Assembly: GCF_009905375.1 (NCBI RefSeq)
Contig: NC_133657.1
Span: 42,093,853-42,157,852, forward strand
Length of the DNA: 64,000 nucleotides
Source of the DNA: Apium graveolens
Lineage: Eukaryota; Streptophyta; Magnoliopsida; Apiales; Apiaceae
Reading direction: 5' to 3'
Position 1 is the stretch's first letter; each line of letters starts with the position of its first letter. This document shows, piece by piece, positions 11,400 through 21,524 of the stretch. A program made the position numbers and the translations under genes. Under the pieces are notes generated by a model. That model saw only the letters and a list, made by a program, of their open reading frames with translations, did no database searches and was not told where the DNA came from.

Positions 11400-11822
11400 G
11401 CATTCATAATGCTAGTGGGAATAGGGATCCTACATTCCATTACACAACCCCGGCTGTGGCACGAAACGCCATGTAATGTTCAATAGGCAGACAACTCTTG
11501 TCAATTACATCTCATGTTATTCCCTAATCAAACTTTAGCCTCTTGAATAATTGAGTCTCGGCTGTAGCACGACAAACTCAATATTCTAAGTCAAGTCTAA
11601 CCCAACATTCCGTACAGTTGAATCAGTCCTCAAAGGCCCACGGCTGTAGCACGTACCGACCTTTAGATTCTTATTCAATGTACACATCTCTATGTAATAG
11701 ACAAGTATTTCTTATTTCGAAATCAAAGCCCTCGGCTGTAGCACGAACCGACAATGATTCAAAAATAAGAACTACTTTTCTATCATGTTGGAAGGCTATG
11801 ACCGACACAAGCCCGTTGTGTC
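11400..11822 (-). repeat. Copia-1 leader array A: four hairpins with conserved loop and variable stems
   Basis: The plus-strand motif CGGCTGTRGCACG occurs four times (11451, 11559, 11641, 11733), spaced 82-108 bp. Each copy is flanked by a different complementary pair: CATTACA/TGTAATG (11438/11472), ATTGAGT/ACTCAAT (11550/11576, extended by GAAT/ATTC), AAAGG/CCTTT (11632/11660) with outer TTGAAT/ATTCAA, and AATCA/TGATT (11721/11755). A further simple hairpin GACACAA/TTGTGTC is at 11804-11822, and GCATT/AATGC at 11400-11412. In element RNA the loop would read CGUGCUACAGCCG. Position is the untranslated leader, before gag. Function unknown; packaging, dimerisation or translation control are possible. 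Confidence 0.7.
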
Positions 11823-12515
11823 ATTGGCCAATTACTACTTGATATTATTTAATTTTAGAGGGATTATATTACGTTACAATCATAATCATATTATAAAGAA
11901 ATTCTTCCTTTTAAATTAAATATTTCAAATCAATAATTAATAATCAGATGATTCCCAGATCGGGTGGAGCATTGTCAAGAGGCGTCACTTAATAACCCTT
12001 TCTTACAGATAGAAATCTGTTGTTGACAGAATCATCCTTTCTCTCATATCGAAAATTCATATTCAATTACGTGTTTCACAAACACAAGAATCTCATGATT
12101 GTATTCATAATATTATTCTTAAGGTTATGAAACAATTTCACTATACTATGTTGTCTAACAAACGCCTTATGTTCATTTAAGTTCACCTAAATCTATCATC
12201 GCATGATAAACTAAGCATATATCACATATATCAACATGAATAAACATCAAGGTAGGCATTTTATATCATCTAGCACATTAGTCTAAGCATTATACATCTC
12301 TATGTATCACATGAAGCATTTAAAAGCAATTAAAAACAGTCAAAAACAGCTTTAAAACACTTCATGGAAATATAAACAGTTCAAAACTTTTATATAAACT
12401 AAAATTTATCACTCCATTAGATCCGTCTCGAAAAAACGAATCCAAAGGTATATTGCACGCCCAAAACGGAGTTACGAAACTCCCAGAAAATCAATTTTAA
12501 AATCATCAGACGGGC

Positions 12516-12652
12516 TGTAACGCATTACAGGAACGCGTTACAAGCCCTATAACGCATTCCGGTGATGCGTTACACCTTTTAAGCCATTAAAGGGTGTAAC
12601 GCATTCCGTGAATGCGCCACAAGTGTGTAACACATTCCCAGAATGCGTTACA
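12516..12652 (-). repeat. Copia-1 leader array B: four 27-bp palindromic units
   Basis: Four units of the form TGTAACGCATT..., centre, ...AATGCGTTACA lie at 12516-12542, 12548-12574, 12595-12621 and 12626-12652. Each is an imperfect inverted repeat with about 10-bp arms. They lie between the primer site and array A. A T-run and a (CCG)n run (12671-12687) follow on the plus strand. The RNA would fold into four similar hairpins. They are CpG-rich within an AT-rich region. Function unknown. Confidence 0.75.
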
Positions 12653-12687
12653 CCCCCTTTTTTTTTTCAGCCGCCGCCGCCGCCGCC

Positions 12688-13076
12688 TTGGAATTCCGTG
12701 CCGCCAGACCTTGTCAGACCTGCCATTTTTGTCTTCTTCTTTTCCGTGTCTCGCACCTCAGCAGGCAAAATAGCAGCAGATATATACTTACATACAATCA
12801 ATTTATATATATATATGATTTATTTAATTATGAATTTAATTGATACAACTTCAAAAATTCATAATAAAAAATCTATACATCATAAAATTATGAAAAAAAT
12901 ACCCAGACGATCTACAACACTTGTAGAACCCAGATCAACATTCAAAATTATTCTAAGAAACGATTTCTCATCAGACAAAATTAATCCATAATATAACTTG
13001 TAAAAATCATAATTAATTCATACAAGCATATAAAATTCTGAAATTTTTACCACAGATCTATATGCATACAACCTAT
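12688..13076 (-). other. Copia-1 proximal leader, no gene
   Basis: AT-rich leader sequence between the primer site and the palindrome array. An ORF reading PFFFQPPPPPP on the opposite strand comes only from the (CCG)n and poly-T runs. Nothing else was recognised. Confidence 0.6.
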
Positions 13077-13088
13077 GCTCTGATGCCA
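13077..13088 (-). other. Copia-1 primer binding site (initiator Met tRNA)
   Basis: In element sense TGGCATCAGAGC, one mismatch from the canonical TGGTATCAGAGC that pairs with the 3' end of initiator Met tRNA. It lies one base downstream of the 5' LTR. It fixes the element's direction as minus. Confidence 0.88.
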
Positions 13089-13089
13089 T

Positions 13090-14759
13090 TATAGGATTTT
13101 AAACACAGCGGGGCATGAAAAAACACTTTTACACATATAAAATCCAAATAAAAGCATATAAATCGTGAATAAAAATTCGAGGGATCGAATCTAACCTTTT
13201 AAAATAATTCGGAGACAACGATCAGAGACCCATAGCAGTTGCTCCTCAAGTGTGAAGCACTCCACCGGTATCCACCAAGAAAACGATGTTAAGGAGGAGG
13301 AAGGAGGTGGAGAGAATTGGGTTTTCCAAACTTTTTGGGTTTTCGGGTTTGATCTGGTTAGAATAAAATAGGGTCTATAATAGTGTATTTATAGGCAAAA
13401 TTTTCAGCTGAAATTTTCCCATAAATATTATTATTATTTTCCCATTTATTATTCTCATTAATAATTAAAACACCTTTTAATTATTAATACTTTTTCTAAA
13501 CACTTTAGAAATAATTCTCTCTCTTGATTTAATTTCCAAAAATTAAATCCTTTAATTAATAATATTAAGAACTTTTCTTAATTAATTTATAATCAATTAA
13601 ATCTCATTTAATCAATTATTAAATTTTCCAATTAATTATTTATTTCACAAATAAATAATTATTAACCATTATTAATTAATTCCTCAACCATTAAATCATT
13701 CTCTTTTTATGGTGTGACCCTGTAGGTTCAATATTAAGCCGGTAGTAGAAATAAATAATAATAAAACTATTTTATCATTATTTATATAAATTCTCTAATT
13801 TATTAAATATGATTAATTAATTAATCACATTTATTCTACATCGTGAGTGATGCTTCTCAACATATCGCGACTATCCGGATAATATGAATTTACTGCTTAG
13901 AATACCAAGAACCTGTCAGTGAATAGTTACCGTACAATAAACTCCTTCTACCCTACAATGTCCCGATTAAATACAAGGCATGGATCTCGTGTCAAGCCTA
14001 TCTAATTCAATCACTTGCTTACCATTTACTATGCGTAGTTCTATGCAAATTAGAAACTCCTTTCTAATTTCATTCACTCTGGCCAGAGATTCCTGAACTA
14101 GCATAAGTGGATCAGCCTTGAACATTCGCTTCCTTCACTGGAAGGGGTAGATCCTTTATTGATCATACACTATCTTCGTGTACAAATTCCTACACCCAGA
14201 AGAGCCCTAATAATTGTCCCTGGAGACTAAGAACTAAACCAAAGCATAGTTCAGTGTACACAAGATGACTATGATGACCTCAAGTCTAAGGATACTTGTA
14301 CAACTATCACTATGTGAACAACTGCTGACACGTGAGTGAACTCCATCAATTGTTCAGCTGTGCGAGTCATGTTCAGTGAACTTATTCCATAATAAGCACC
14401 TACATACTAGCTATAGTGTCACCACACAAATGTCTATGAGAACAGACATCCTTCATAATGAAGCAAGCATAGTATGTACCGATCTTTGCGGATTATTAAT
14501 TACCAGTTAGTAATCCTATGACCAGGAACTATTTAAGTTTAGAGTTATCATCTTTTTAGGTCTCACTATTATGATCTCATCATAATCCATAAAAAGCTTT
14601 ACTCTAAACTATGGTATATTTTATTTAAACACTTAAATAGATAAAGCCCGTAATAAAAACAAAACAAGCCTTTATTAATATCAATGAAATCAAAACAGAT
14701 TACATAAAAGTTATTCCTAAATCCTAATACATGATTGGACTTAGGACATATTCCTTTCA
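13090..14759 (-). repeat. Copia-1 5' LTR (right copy)
   Basis: Aligns over its full length with 6773-8443, with about twenty substitutions and a one-base indel seen by eye. Its outer end reads TA instead of TG at 13090-13091. It is followed by the GATGT duplication. In element orientation it carries the promoter, and downstream of that a CT-rich stretch (CACCTCCTTCCTCCTCC) like a plant 5' leader. Confidence 0.93.
13386..13393 (-). promoter_or_regulatory. TATA box of Copia-1 5' LTR
   Basis: In element sense CCTATAAATACACTATTATAG contains a canonical plant TATAAATA box. It is followed after about 80-100 bp by a CT-rich leader. The same box is conserved in the other LTR at 7070-7077. Transcription would start about 30 bp further, near 13355, running leftward. 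Confidence 0.65.
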
Positions 14760-16543
14760 GATGTTCCCGAGTATAATATATATATATATAGTTTTCAAAA
14801 CTATTAATCGAATAAGGTTTATTCCATAACTTTATTTTATTAATGAATATTACTTTGAATATTCATTCGAGGACTTATGACTCGGTTTATTTTATTTAAT
14901 GAATATTATTTTGAATATTCATTCGAGGACTTAAGACTCCATTTATTTTATTTAATGAATATTATTTTGAATATTCATTTGAGGACTTATGACTCCGCTT
15001 ATTTATTAAATAATATTCTTTATTTTATTAAAGAATAATGTTTCGATAATCAAACTAATTTTCGATTATTCAAATAAAGATCATACTTTCGTATAAGTAT
15101 ATCTTTGGTTATTAATATTCATTTCAAGTATGAGTTTTGAAACTTTTACTTCAATTATTTTTATAAGGATTATCCTTATGGGAATATTATTTAAATAATA
15201 ATATTCAGATATTTTCTAATATATCGGGACTGATTTATTTCATTAAATCAGTATTACTCCAAACATTCTTAAAAATGTTTTCGAGTCTTCAAAATGATTT
15301 TTAAAAGTTAGGGCGGATCCCAAAACTCATTTTTATATTTAAGATCCTCCTTTCGAAGGGGATTTAAATACTCGCTCAAAACCTGAGGGATCCGGCTCTG
15401 TGGTGTATTTTATATTCGCAACGTGGTTGCTGTTTTGAGACAACAATTTGATTACTTGCCCAATGTTCGGGAAGTAAGTCCATCTGATTGAGTCGGCATA
15501 AGCGACAGGCCAGGGTACGGTCTATGAAGGTGTAAGAGGCTGGGTGAGTGGCCGGGTAACGGTCTAGCGCGATGTCCGAATGCGGCCAGGGTGATGACCG
15601 GCGAGGAATTCATCCATCTACAGTAGAAAAGGTTACTTATTGGTATCTTTGCTGATCAGCAAGATATCGGGTTTATGCCACAATTCTTTTCCTTTCCAAA
15701 AATTCATTGGATGTTACAAACTCTATTCATACTTTACATGACAGAGGTTTTCAGGAAATGTATAAAGAGATATATATGCGGATATATATATCGGGACTTA
15801 ATGAAGTATCTCATAACTTCATTTCATTCAATAATATTTCAAAGCTTTAATCTATTCAAATCTTGTCTTGTAGTCTCATCTATGTGATGAACTGTTGAAA
15901 GCTCATTATACTTTGAACAGTGGTAGTTCAAGTAGCTTTATAAATGATATAATTATAGTGAAGTATTTGGTAACTTCATCCCTTGTTTTTTCTTATATCC
16001 AGTAAGTAATTATCTTACACTTGATAAAGGATTTTAGTAAGTTATCCATTTAGATACTTGCATTATTGTTTACACTATATATTATCTTGCGAGCTGTAAT
16101 GCTCACTCTTGCTTTATTTCTTCATCACACAACAACAGTTATGAAAGATGACCAGACTCAAGCAGACCCAGTGCAAGAGCGTGGGAAGCGCCCCGCGCCT
16201 TCCCGTTGAGATCATAGTTGTTATAGCTACAAAGGTATATCTATCTGTAGATCAGACCTTCTACTTTTGGGAACCAAATATTGTATAATTATAACTTGTG
16301 GCAGATAATGGCAATTAACTGTAAACTTATCAAGTAATCATTTTGGGTTGTAATAACTTTTAAATTGTGGATTCAAGGACTTGTATTTATTTCAATTTCA
16401 TCTCTGAGACTATAACGGGTTATGGTGTGTGTTAGTATGGAGTCATAGCATGAGGTTATTTATTATTAATTAAGTTAAGTGATATTGTGGAAAGAAAGAC
16501 CGTGACGACCCGGATCCCCGACCCTGGATCTGGGGGTGTTACA
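14760..16543 (+). repeat. Gypsy-1 3' LTR, distal part
   Basis: Resumes after the GATGT duplication and ends GATCTGGGGGTGTTACA, the inverted match of the LTR start at 4716. The next base falls inside the Athila integrase frame, so this is the outer edge of Gypsy-1. The expected 5-bp target duplication copy would be GACCA (16544-16548); its partner lies before the window. It contains a 55-56 bp tandem repeat and a GC-rich block (GGGAAGCGCCCCGCGCC, about 16180-16200). No gene. Confidence 0.85.
14831..14999. repeat. Tandem repeat, three 55-56 bp units in Gypsy-1 LTR
   Basis: Units beginning TTTATTTTATTTAATGAATA and ending GAGGACTTATGACTC start at 14831, 14886 and 14942; a partial fourth begins at 14998. 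Each unit holds the inverted pair GAATATTATTTTGAATATTC. It probably arose by slippage within the LTR U3 or R region. Confidence 0.85.
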
Positions 16544-17298
16544 GACCAATCCTTCCTTGACAGAAAAACAACCTTCTCTAGAATGTGCTTGATCTCTCTG
16601 TTAGACACTTCCGGTTGACCATTTGTTTTCGGATGATAGGTAGTAGCAACTCGATGATTCACATTATAATGCTGCATCATAGAAGTGAACTTACGGTTGC
16701 AGAAATGCGACCCTTCATCACTTATGATTACCCGAGGCGTTCCAAACCTTGTGAAAATCTGCTTATGAAGAAAATTTAACACTGCATTTGCATCATTTGT
16801 CGGTAGAGCTTTGACTTCTACCCATTTTGAGACATAATCGACTACCAGCAAGATGTACTGATTGTTGCAGGACGAGACAAAAGGTCCCATGAAATCGATT
16901 CCCCAAACATCAAAGACCTCGACCTCAAGCATCACATTTGGCGACATCTCATCCTTTCTCGTCAAATTTCCCACTCTTTGGCAACGATCACACCTTAAAA
17001 CAAACTGATGAGCATCCTTAAACAAAGTAGGCCAGAAAAAACCTGCTTGCAGAATACGAGCTGCCGTCTTCTCACCACCATATTGTCCACCATAAATTGT
17101 GGAGTGGCAGTCTCGTAATATCCCCTCCGTCTCACAGAATGGGATACATTTCCTGATGATCTGGTCAACACCCTGTCTAAACAAATATGGTTCATCCCAC
17201 ATATACCACTTCACCTCATGCAGAAACTTCTTCTTTTGAGCTGAGGTCAAATTAGGAGGCATTATATTGCTGACAAGATAGTTTACAATATCTGTAAA
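16544..17298 (-). pseudogene. pol: Athila integrase, C-terminus removed by Gypsy-1 insertion
   Basis: Continues in frame from RNase H after a TGA at 17299-17301 (Trp codon in relatives, TGG to TGA). The HHCC region reads CHSTIYGGQYGGEKT, where Gln stands in place of the second His of relatives, followed by CDRC. The DDE acids are present: DFMGPF, VIISDEGSHF and GQPEVSNREIK. The Athila sequence ends at RKDWS. The rest of the apparent frame to 16456 is Gypsy-1 LTR read through (VTPPDPGSG). Confidence 0.9.
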
Positions 17299-19809
17299 TC
17301 ATGGCTCTTCCTCCTGAACTGCGAACAACTGCTCATCCAGAAAAGACTCGTTGATCAATGTCTTATCCTGTGAAGTAGACTCGGGATTCTCCAATCTAGA
17401 GAGATGGTCAGCTACTTGATTCTCAGTACCCTTTCGATCCTTGATCTCTAACTCAAATTCCTGTAGTAAGAGCACCCAACGAATGAGTCTCGGCTTCGAA
17501 TCCTTCTTGGAAACCAAATAGCGAATGGCGGCATGATCAGTTAACACTGTCACTTTTGTCCCAAGCAGATAAGATCGAAATTTCTCGAAACCAAAGACTA
17601 TAGCTAAGAGCTCCTTCTCAGTAGTGGTGTAGTTCATTTGGGCCCCATTTAAGGTCTTGCTCGCATAGTATACCACATGAAAGAGATTATTCTTGCGCTG
17701 CCCAAGAACTGCGCCTACCACATAATCACTCGCATCACACATCATCTCAAAAGGCTCTGTCCAATCCGGTGTTGTAATAACTCGCGCAGTGATTAAACTC
17801 TTCTTAAGAGTCTCGAATTCCGTCAAACATTCATCATCAAATTTGAAAGGCACATCTTTCTGAAGCAAGTTGCACAGCGGCTTAGATATCTTCGAAAAGT
17901 CCTTGATGAAACGCCGATAAAAACCCGCATGACCAAGAAAACTACAGATTCCTTTCACAGAAATAGGTGGTGGAAGATTTTCAATGACTCTCACCTTTGC
18001 TTTATCCACCTCAAGACCCTTGCTAGAGACCTTATGCCCAAGAATAATGCCTTCACGCACCATAAAATGACATTTTTCCCAATTGAGCACCAAATTAGTT
18101 TCCACACACCTTTTGAGCACGACACAAAGATTATTCAAACATTCATCATATGAATGTCCAAAGACGGAGAAGTCGTCCATGAACACCTCGACATTATTTC
18201 CAATCATGTCAGAGAATATAGCCATCATACATCTCTGAAAAGTGGCCGGTGCGCCACATAACCCGAACGAAACTCTACGAAAAGCAAATGTGCCAAATGG
18301 ATAAGTGAAGGTAGTTTTTTCTTGATCCTCTGGTGCAATACAAATCTGATTATACCCTGAGTAACCATCCAGAAGACAATAATACTCATGACCAGCCAAC
18401 CTGTCAAGCATCTGATCAATAAATGGAAGAGGGAAGTGATCCTTCCTCGTGGCCTTGTTCAACTTCTGGTAGTCCATGCATACTTTCCATCCTGTAACTG
18501 TTCGAGTGGGGATGAGCTCATTCTTCTCATTTGCTACCACAGTGATACCTCCTTTCTTAGACACACATTGTACGGGGCTCACCCAAGAACTGTCAGAAAT
18601 AGGATAAATGATGCCTGCATCTAGCCATTTCAAAATTTCTTTCTTCACCACCTTCTTCATGATAGGATTAAGTATGCGCCGTTGCTCAACAGTTGGCTTA
18701 CTACCCTCTTCTAGCAGAATCTTATGCATGCAATATGAAGGGCTGATCCCTTTGATGTCTTCTATGGTCCATCCAATAGCCGATTTGAATTCTCTCAAAA
18801 TCCTTAAGAGCTTGTCCTCCTCACTACCTGAAAGGTCAGATGCAATAATAACAGGTAAAGTAGATGCATCACCTAAAAAAGCATACCTCAAGTGTTCAGG
18901 TAATGGCTTGAGCTCCAAGGTAGGTGCTTCCTCAATTGATGGTTTGAGTTTTCCTTCAGCATTCTTGAGGTCAGAAGTACCAAGAGATTCAAACGGCATG
19001 TCCAGCTTTCGCCTCCAGGGAGAAGCGTTAAGATATTGTAATTTCTCATTGCCATCTTCATCATCACTATCAAAATCCCCCACTAAGGCCTTTTTTAATG
19101 CATCAGACATTAGCATATGATCGAGTTCTGAAGTAACCGCAGAATCAATCACATCCACTTTTAAGCACTCCTCATCTTCTGTAGGGAATTTCATTGCTTT
19201 GAATACATTGAAGGTCACATCCTGATCCTGCACCCGCATAGTAAGTTCACCTTTCTGCACATCTATCAAGGTACGACCAGTAGCCAAGAAAGGTCTTCCC
19301 AAGATTATGGGAATCTTCTTATCTTCCTCAAAATCCAAAATAACAAAGTCTGCAGGAAAGAAGAGCTTATCCACCTTGACTAGCACATCCTCCACTATGC
19401 CCCTTGGGTCAGTAATAGAATGATCAGCCAATTGTAGAGACATGTAGGTGGGTTTTGGATCAGGCAAATCCAACTTTTTAAAGATCGACAACGGCATCAG
19501 ATTGATGCTTGCTCCCAAATCACAAAGGCACTTGTCAAACGACAACTTGCCAATGGTGCAAGAAATGGTGAAGCTACCTGGATCTTTAAGCTTTGGAGGT
19601 AACTTTTGTTGCAGCACAGCGCTGTATTCTTCCGTTAGAGCAACGGTCTCAAGGTCATCCAGTTTCACCTTCCTTGAAAGAATACTCTTCATAAACTTCG
19701 CATAACTAGGCATTTGCTCCAGAGCCTCAGCGAAAGGTATATTGATGTGAAGTTTCTTGAACACCTCTTGAAATTTACCGAAGTGCTTATCCAGCTTTTG
19801 TTGTTGCAA
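17299..19809 (-). CDS. pol: Athila protease, reverse transcriptase and RNase H, open frame
   Basis: An 836-codon open frame, whose first Met is internal to the polyprotein. The aspartic protease region has CLCDLGASINLMPL, and ILGRPFLATGRTLID downstream. RT follows, with WVSPVQCVSKKGG, KVCMDYQKLNKAT, FGLCGAPATFQR and catalytic FMDDFS (about 18165-18180). RNase H has CDASDYVVGAVLGQ, TTTEKELLA, LTDHAAIRYL and NQVADHLSRLE. All active-site residues inspected are intact, unusual in this window. The frame ends at a single TGA before integrase. The enzymes would work in the cytoplasmic particle on element RNA. Confidence 0.92.
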   Translation of the reverse strand: MQQQKLDKHFGKFQEVFKKLHINIPFAEALEQMPSYAKFMKSILSRKVKLDDLETVALTEEYSAVLQQKLPPKLKDPGSFTISCTIGKLSFDKCLCDLGASINLMPLSIFKKLDLPDPKPTYMSLQLADHSITDPRGIVEDVLVKVDKLFFPADFVILDFEEDKKIPIILGRPFLATGRTLIDVQKGELTMRVQDQDVTFNVFKAMKFPTEDEECLKVDVIDSAVTSELDHMLMSDALKKALVGDFDSDDEDGNEKLQYLNASPWRRKLDMPFESLGTSDLKNAEGKLKPSIEEAPTLELKPLPEHLRYAFLGDASTLPVIIASDLSGSEEDKLLRILREFKSAIGWTIEDIKGISPSYCMHKILLEEGSKPTVEQRRILNPIMKKVVKKEILKWLDAGIIYPISDSSWVSPVQCVSKKGGITVVANEKNELIPTRTVTGWKVCMDYQKLNKATRKDHFPLPFIDQMLDRLAGHEYYCLLDGYSGYNQICIAPEDQEKTTFTYPFGTFAFRRVSFGLCGAPATFQRCMMAIFSDMIGNNVEVFMDDFSVFGHSYDECLNNLCVVLKRCVETNLVLNWEKCHFMVREGIILGHKVSSKGLEVDKAKVRVIENLPPPISVKGICSFLGHAGFYRRFIKDFSKISKPLCNLLQKDVPFKFDDECLTEFETLKKSLITARVITTPDWTEPFEMMCDASDYVVGAVLGQRKNNLFHVVYYASKTLNGAQMNYTTTEKELLAIVFGFEKFRSYLLGTKVTVLTDHAAIRYLVSKKDSKPRLIRWVLLLQEFELEIKDRKGTENQVADHLSRLENPESTSQDKTLINESFLDEQLFAVQEEEP

Positions 19810-21383
19810 TCTTTTAGGGAAAGGTGGTGGAGGATAGAGCTGTTTCTCCCCTGTATTACCCTCAGGCAGAGTGTGTTAAACAGTAGTCTTCCTTGGTTCC
19901 ACCGCTTTCTCCTTTTGCTTTGCTTCTTTATCTCTAACTTCAGCTTCTCCTTCTTTTGCCTTTTCAGCATCACAACTTTCCCAAACCTTAAGGTAATAGC
20001 CTTGACTTGCTCTTTAGCTTCCTTCCTGCCTGGTACTTCCATTTTATTGGAAAGTGTTCCAGGTTGACAATTGAGCACTGTATTGGCTATTTGACCGATT
20101 TGATTTTCCAAGGTCTTGATAGAAACCGCTTGACTCTTGCACAACAGCTTAAGTTCCTCAAAATCAGCACTAGTGGGTGCAGCTGAACTTCCCTGTTGAG
20201 GATATGATTGCCTTTGAGCATACTGTTGTGGTTGCTGGAATCCAGGTGGATTGAACTGTTTACTCACACCTTGCTGATATGGTGGCTGAATAGCATTCTG
20301 ATTATTATCCCAGCTGAAATTTGGATGATTTCTGTTGTTAGGATGATAAGTAGCTGGCACAGGCTGCTGTTGTCGCTGATAATTGTTCACATACTGAACA
20401 GATTCGTTGACAAGAGAAGACTGATCCGTAGCATGAGAACCTGCACAAAGCTCACAGACCATAGCTATTTGATTGACTCCATAGGTAGCTAGAGAATCGA
20501 CCTTCATAGACAGCGCTTGGAGCTACGCTGCAATAGCGGTGGCTGCATCGACTTCCAGAATACCTGCTACCTTCCCAGGCATCATCCTCTGAGTTAGGTT
20601 TTGATGCTCATTTGCAGCCATAGTCTCAATAAGATTATAAGCCTCCGTATAGCTTTTGGCCCACAAGGCGCCTCCAGCTGCTGCATCGAGCATGGGCCGA
20701 GATTGGGCCCCCAAACCATTATAGAAACCAGTGATCACCATCCAATCGGGCATTCCATGATGTGGACACTTTCTCAACATTTCCTTGTAGCGTTCCCAAG
20801 CTTCGCACATAGATTCTGTAGGTTTCTGCGCAAACTGAGTAAGAGCACTTCTCATAGCAGCAGTCTTTGCCATTGGATAAAACTTCACCAGAAACTTTTG
20901 CGCAAGATCTTGCCAAGTAGTGATGGACCCAGCTGGTTCAGAATGTAACCAGTCCTTAGCTTTATCCCTCAGTGAGAATGGGAAAAGCCTCAGCTTGATA
21001 GCCTCATCAGTCACGCCATTATATTTGAAAGTACTACAGATCTCGAAAAAATTCCTTATGTGCATGTTGGGGTCTTCAGTCGCAGCACCTCCAAAAGAAA
21101 CAGAATTCTGCACCATCTGAATAGTGCCCGACTTGATTTCAAAGGTGTTAGCTTGAATAGCCGGATGAAGAATGCTTGACTGAATGTCATCAATTTTAGG
21201 CCGAGAAAAGTCCATTAGAGCTGGATCGGCCGGAACAATACGATCACCCATGATTACTGGTTCTTTCTGCTCACTTCCTGAATCCGAATCTTCAAAATCT
21301 ATCTTCTCCGGAATATCAAGAACTTCGTCTGTCTCCTCAGCTGTATCTAAAGTCCTCTTGCGAGTACGAGAACGAGTTTTCAT
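19810..21383 (-). pseudogene. gag: Athila gag, one stop and one frameshift
   Basis: Starts at Met 21383 (basic KTRSRTRKRT N-terminus). An acidic stretch is followed by the Athila gag core with PHHGMPDWM and LDAAAGGALWAKSY. A TAG at 20523-20525 (CAG to TAG by comparison with relatives) interrupts it, but the same frame continues. The cysteine motif CELCAGSHATDQS has Ser for the last Cys. A Gln/Pro-rich spacer follows (PPGFQQPQQYAQRQ). Around 19990-20000 the frame slips after AITLR, so the C-terminal Lys/Glu-rich part and the join to protease (at 19809) are in another frame. Confidence 0.88.
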
Positions 21384-21500
21384 AAACGCTCGCTAAAGTA
21401 CCTGAAACACAACCAGAAACAATAAGTAACAAATACGTCTTAATCACTGAGTCCTAACGACCAATGATGGTAAGTACATAAACTAAACAAATACGCCAAG

Positions 21501-21518
21501 TCCCCAACAGCGGCACCA
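21501..21518 (-). other. Athila primer binding site (Asp tRNA)
   Basis: In element sense TGGTGCCGCTGTTGGGGA, close to TGGCGCCGTTGCCGGGGA, the complement of the Asp tRNA 3' end used by Athila-type elements. It sits six bases inside the LTR edge. Confidence 0.85.
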
Positions 21519-21524
21519 AAAACT

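Larger units (their letters stand above)
6773..14759 (-). mobile_element. Copia-1: complete-ended but internally deleted Ty1/copia element
   Basis: Two 1.67-kb LTRs flank a minus-strand internal region. Its order is primer site, long structured leader, gag, protease, integrase, RT remnant, RNase H remnant and polypurine tract. That integrase-before-RT order is copia type. A perfect 5-bp duplication (GATGT) surrounds it. By eye the LTRs differ at only about twenty positions, so insertion is recent relative to its neighbours. The pol 3' half has lost the RT catalytic motif and most of RNase H, so it could move only with enzymes supplied by a relative. The clade within copia was not assigned. 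Confidence 0.93.

Noticed and set aside
11451..11745. CRISPR-like spaced repeats
   Set aside because: Only four units with unequal spacing, inside a plant retrotransposon leader; the stems vary, which is unlike CRISPR repeats.
12608..12991. 127-codon plus-strand frame with FFFQPPPPPP
   Set aside because: Made by a T-run and a (CCG)n run in the Copia-1 leader, antisense to the element; no homology signal.
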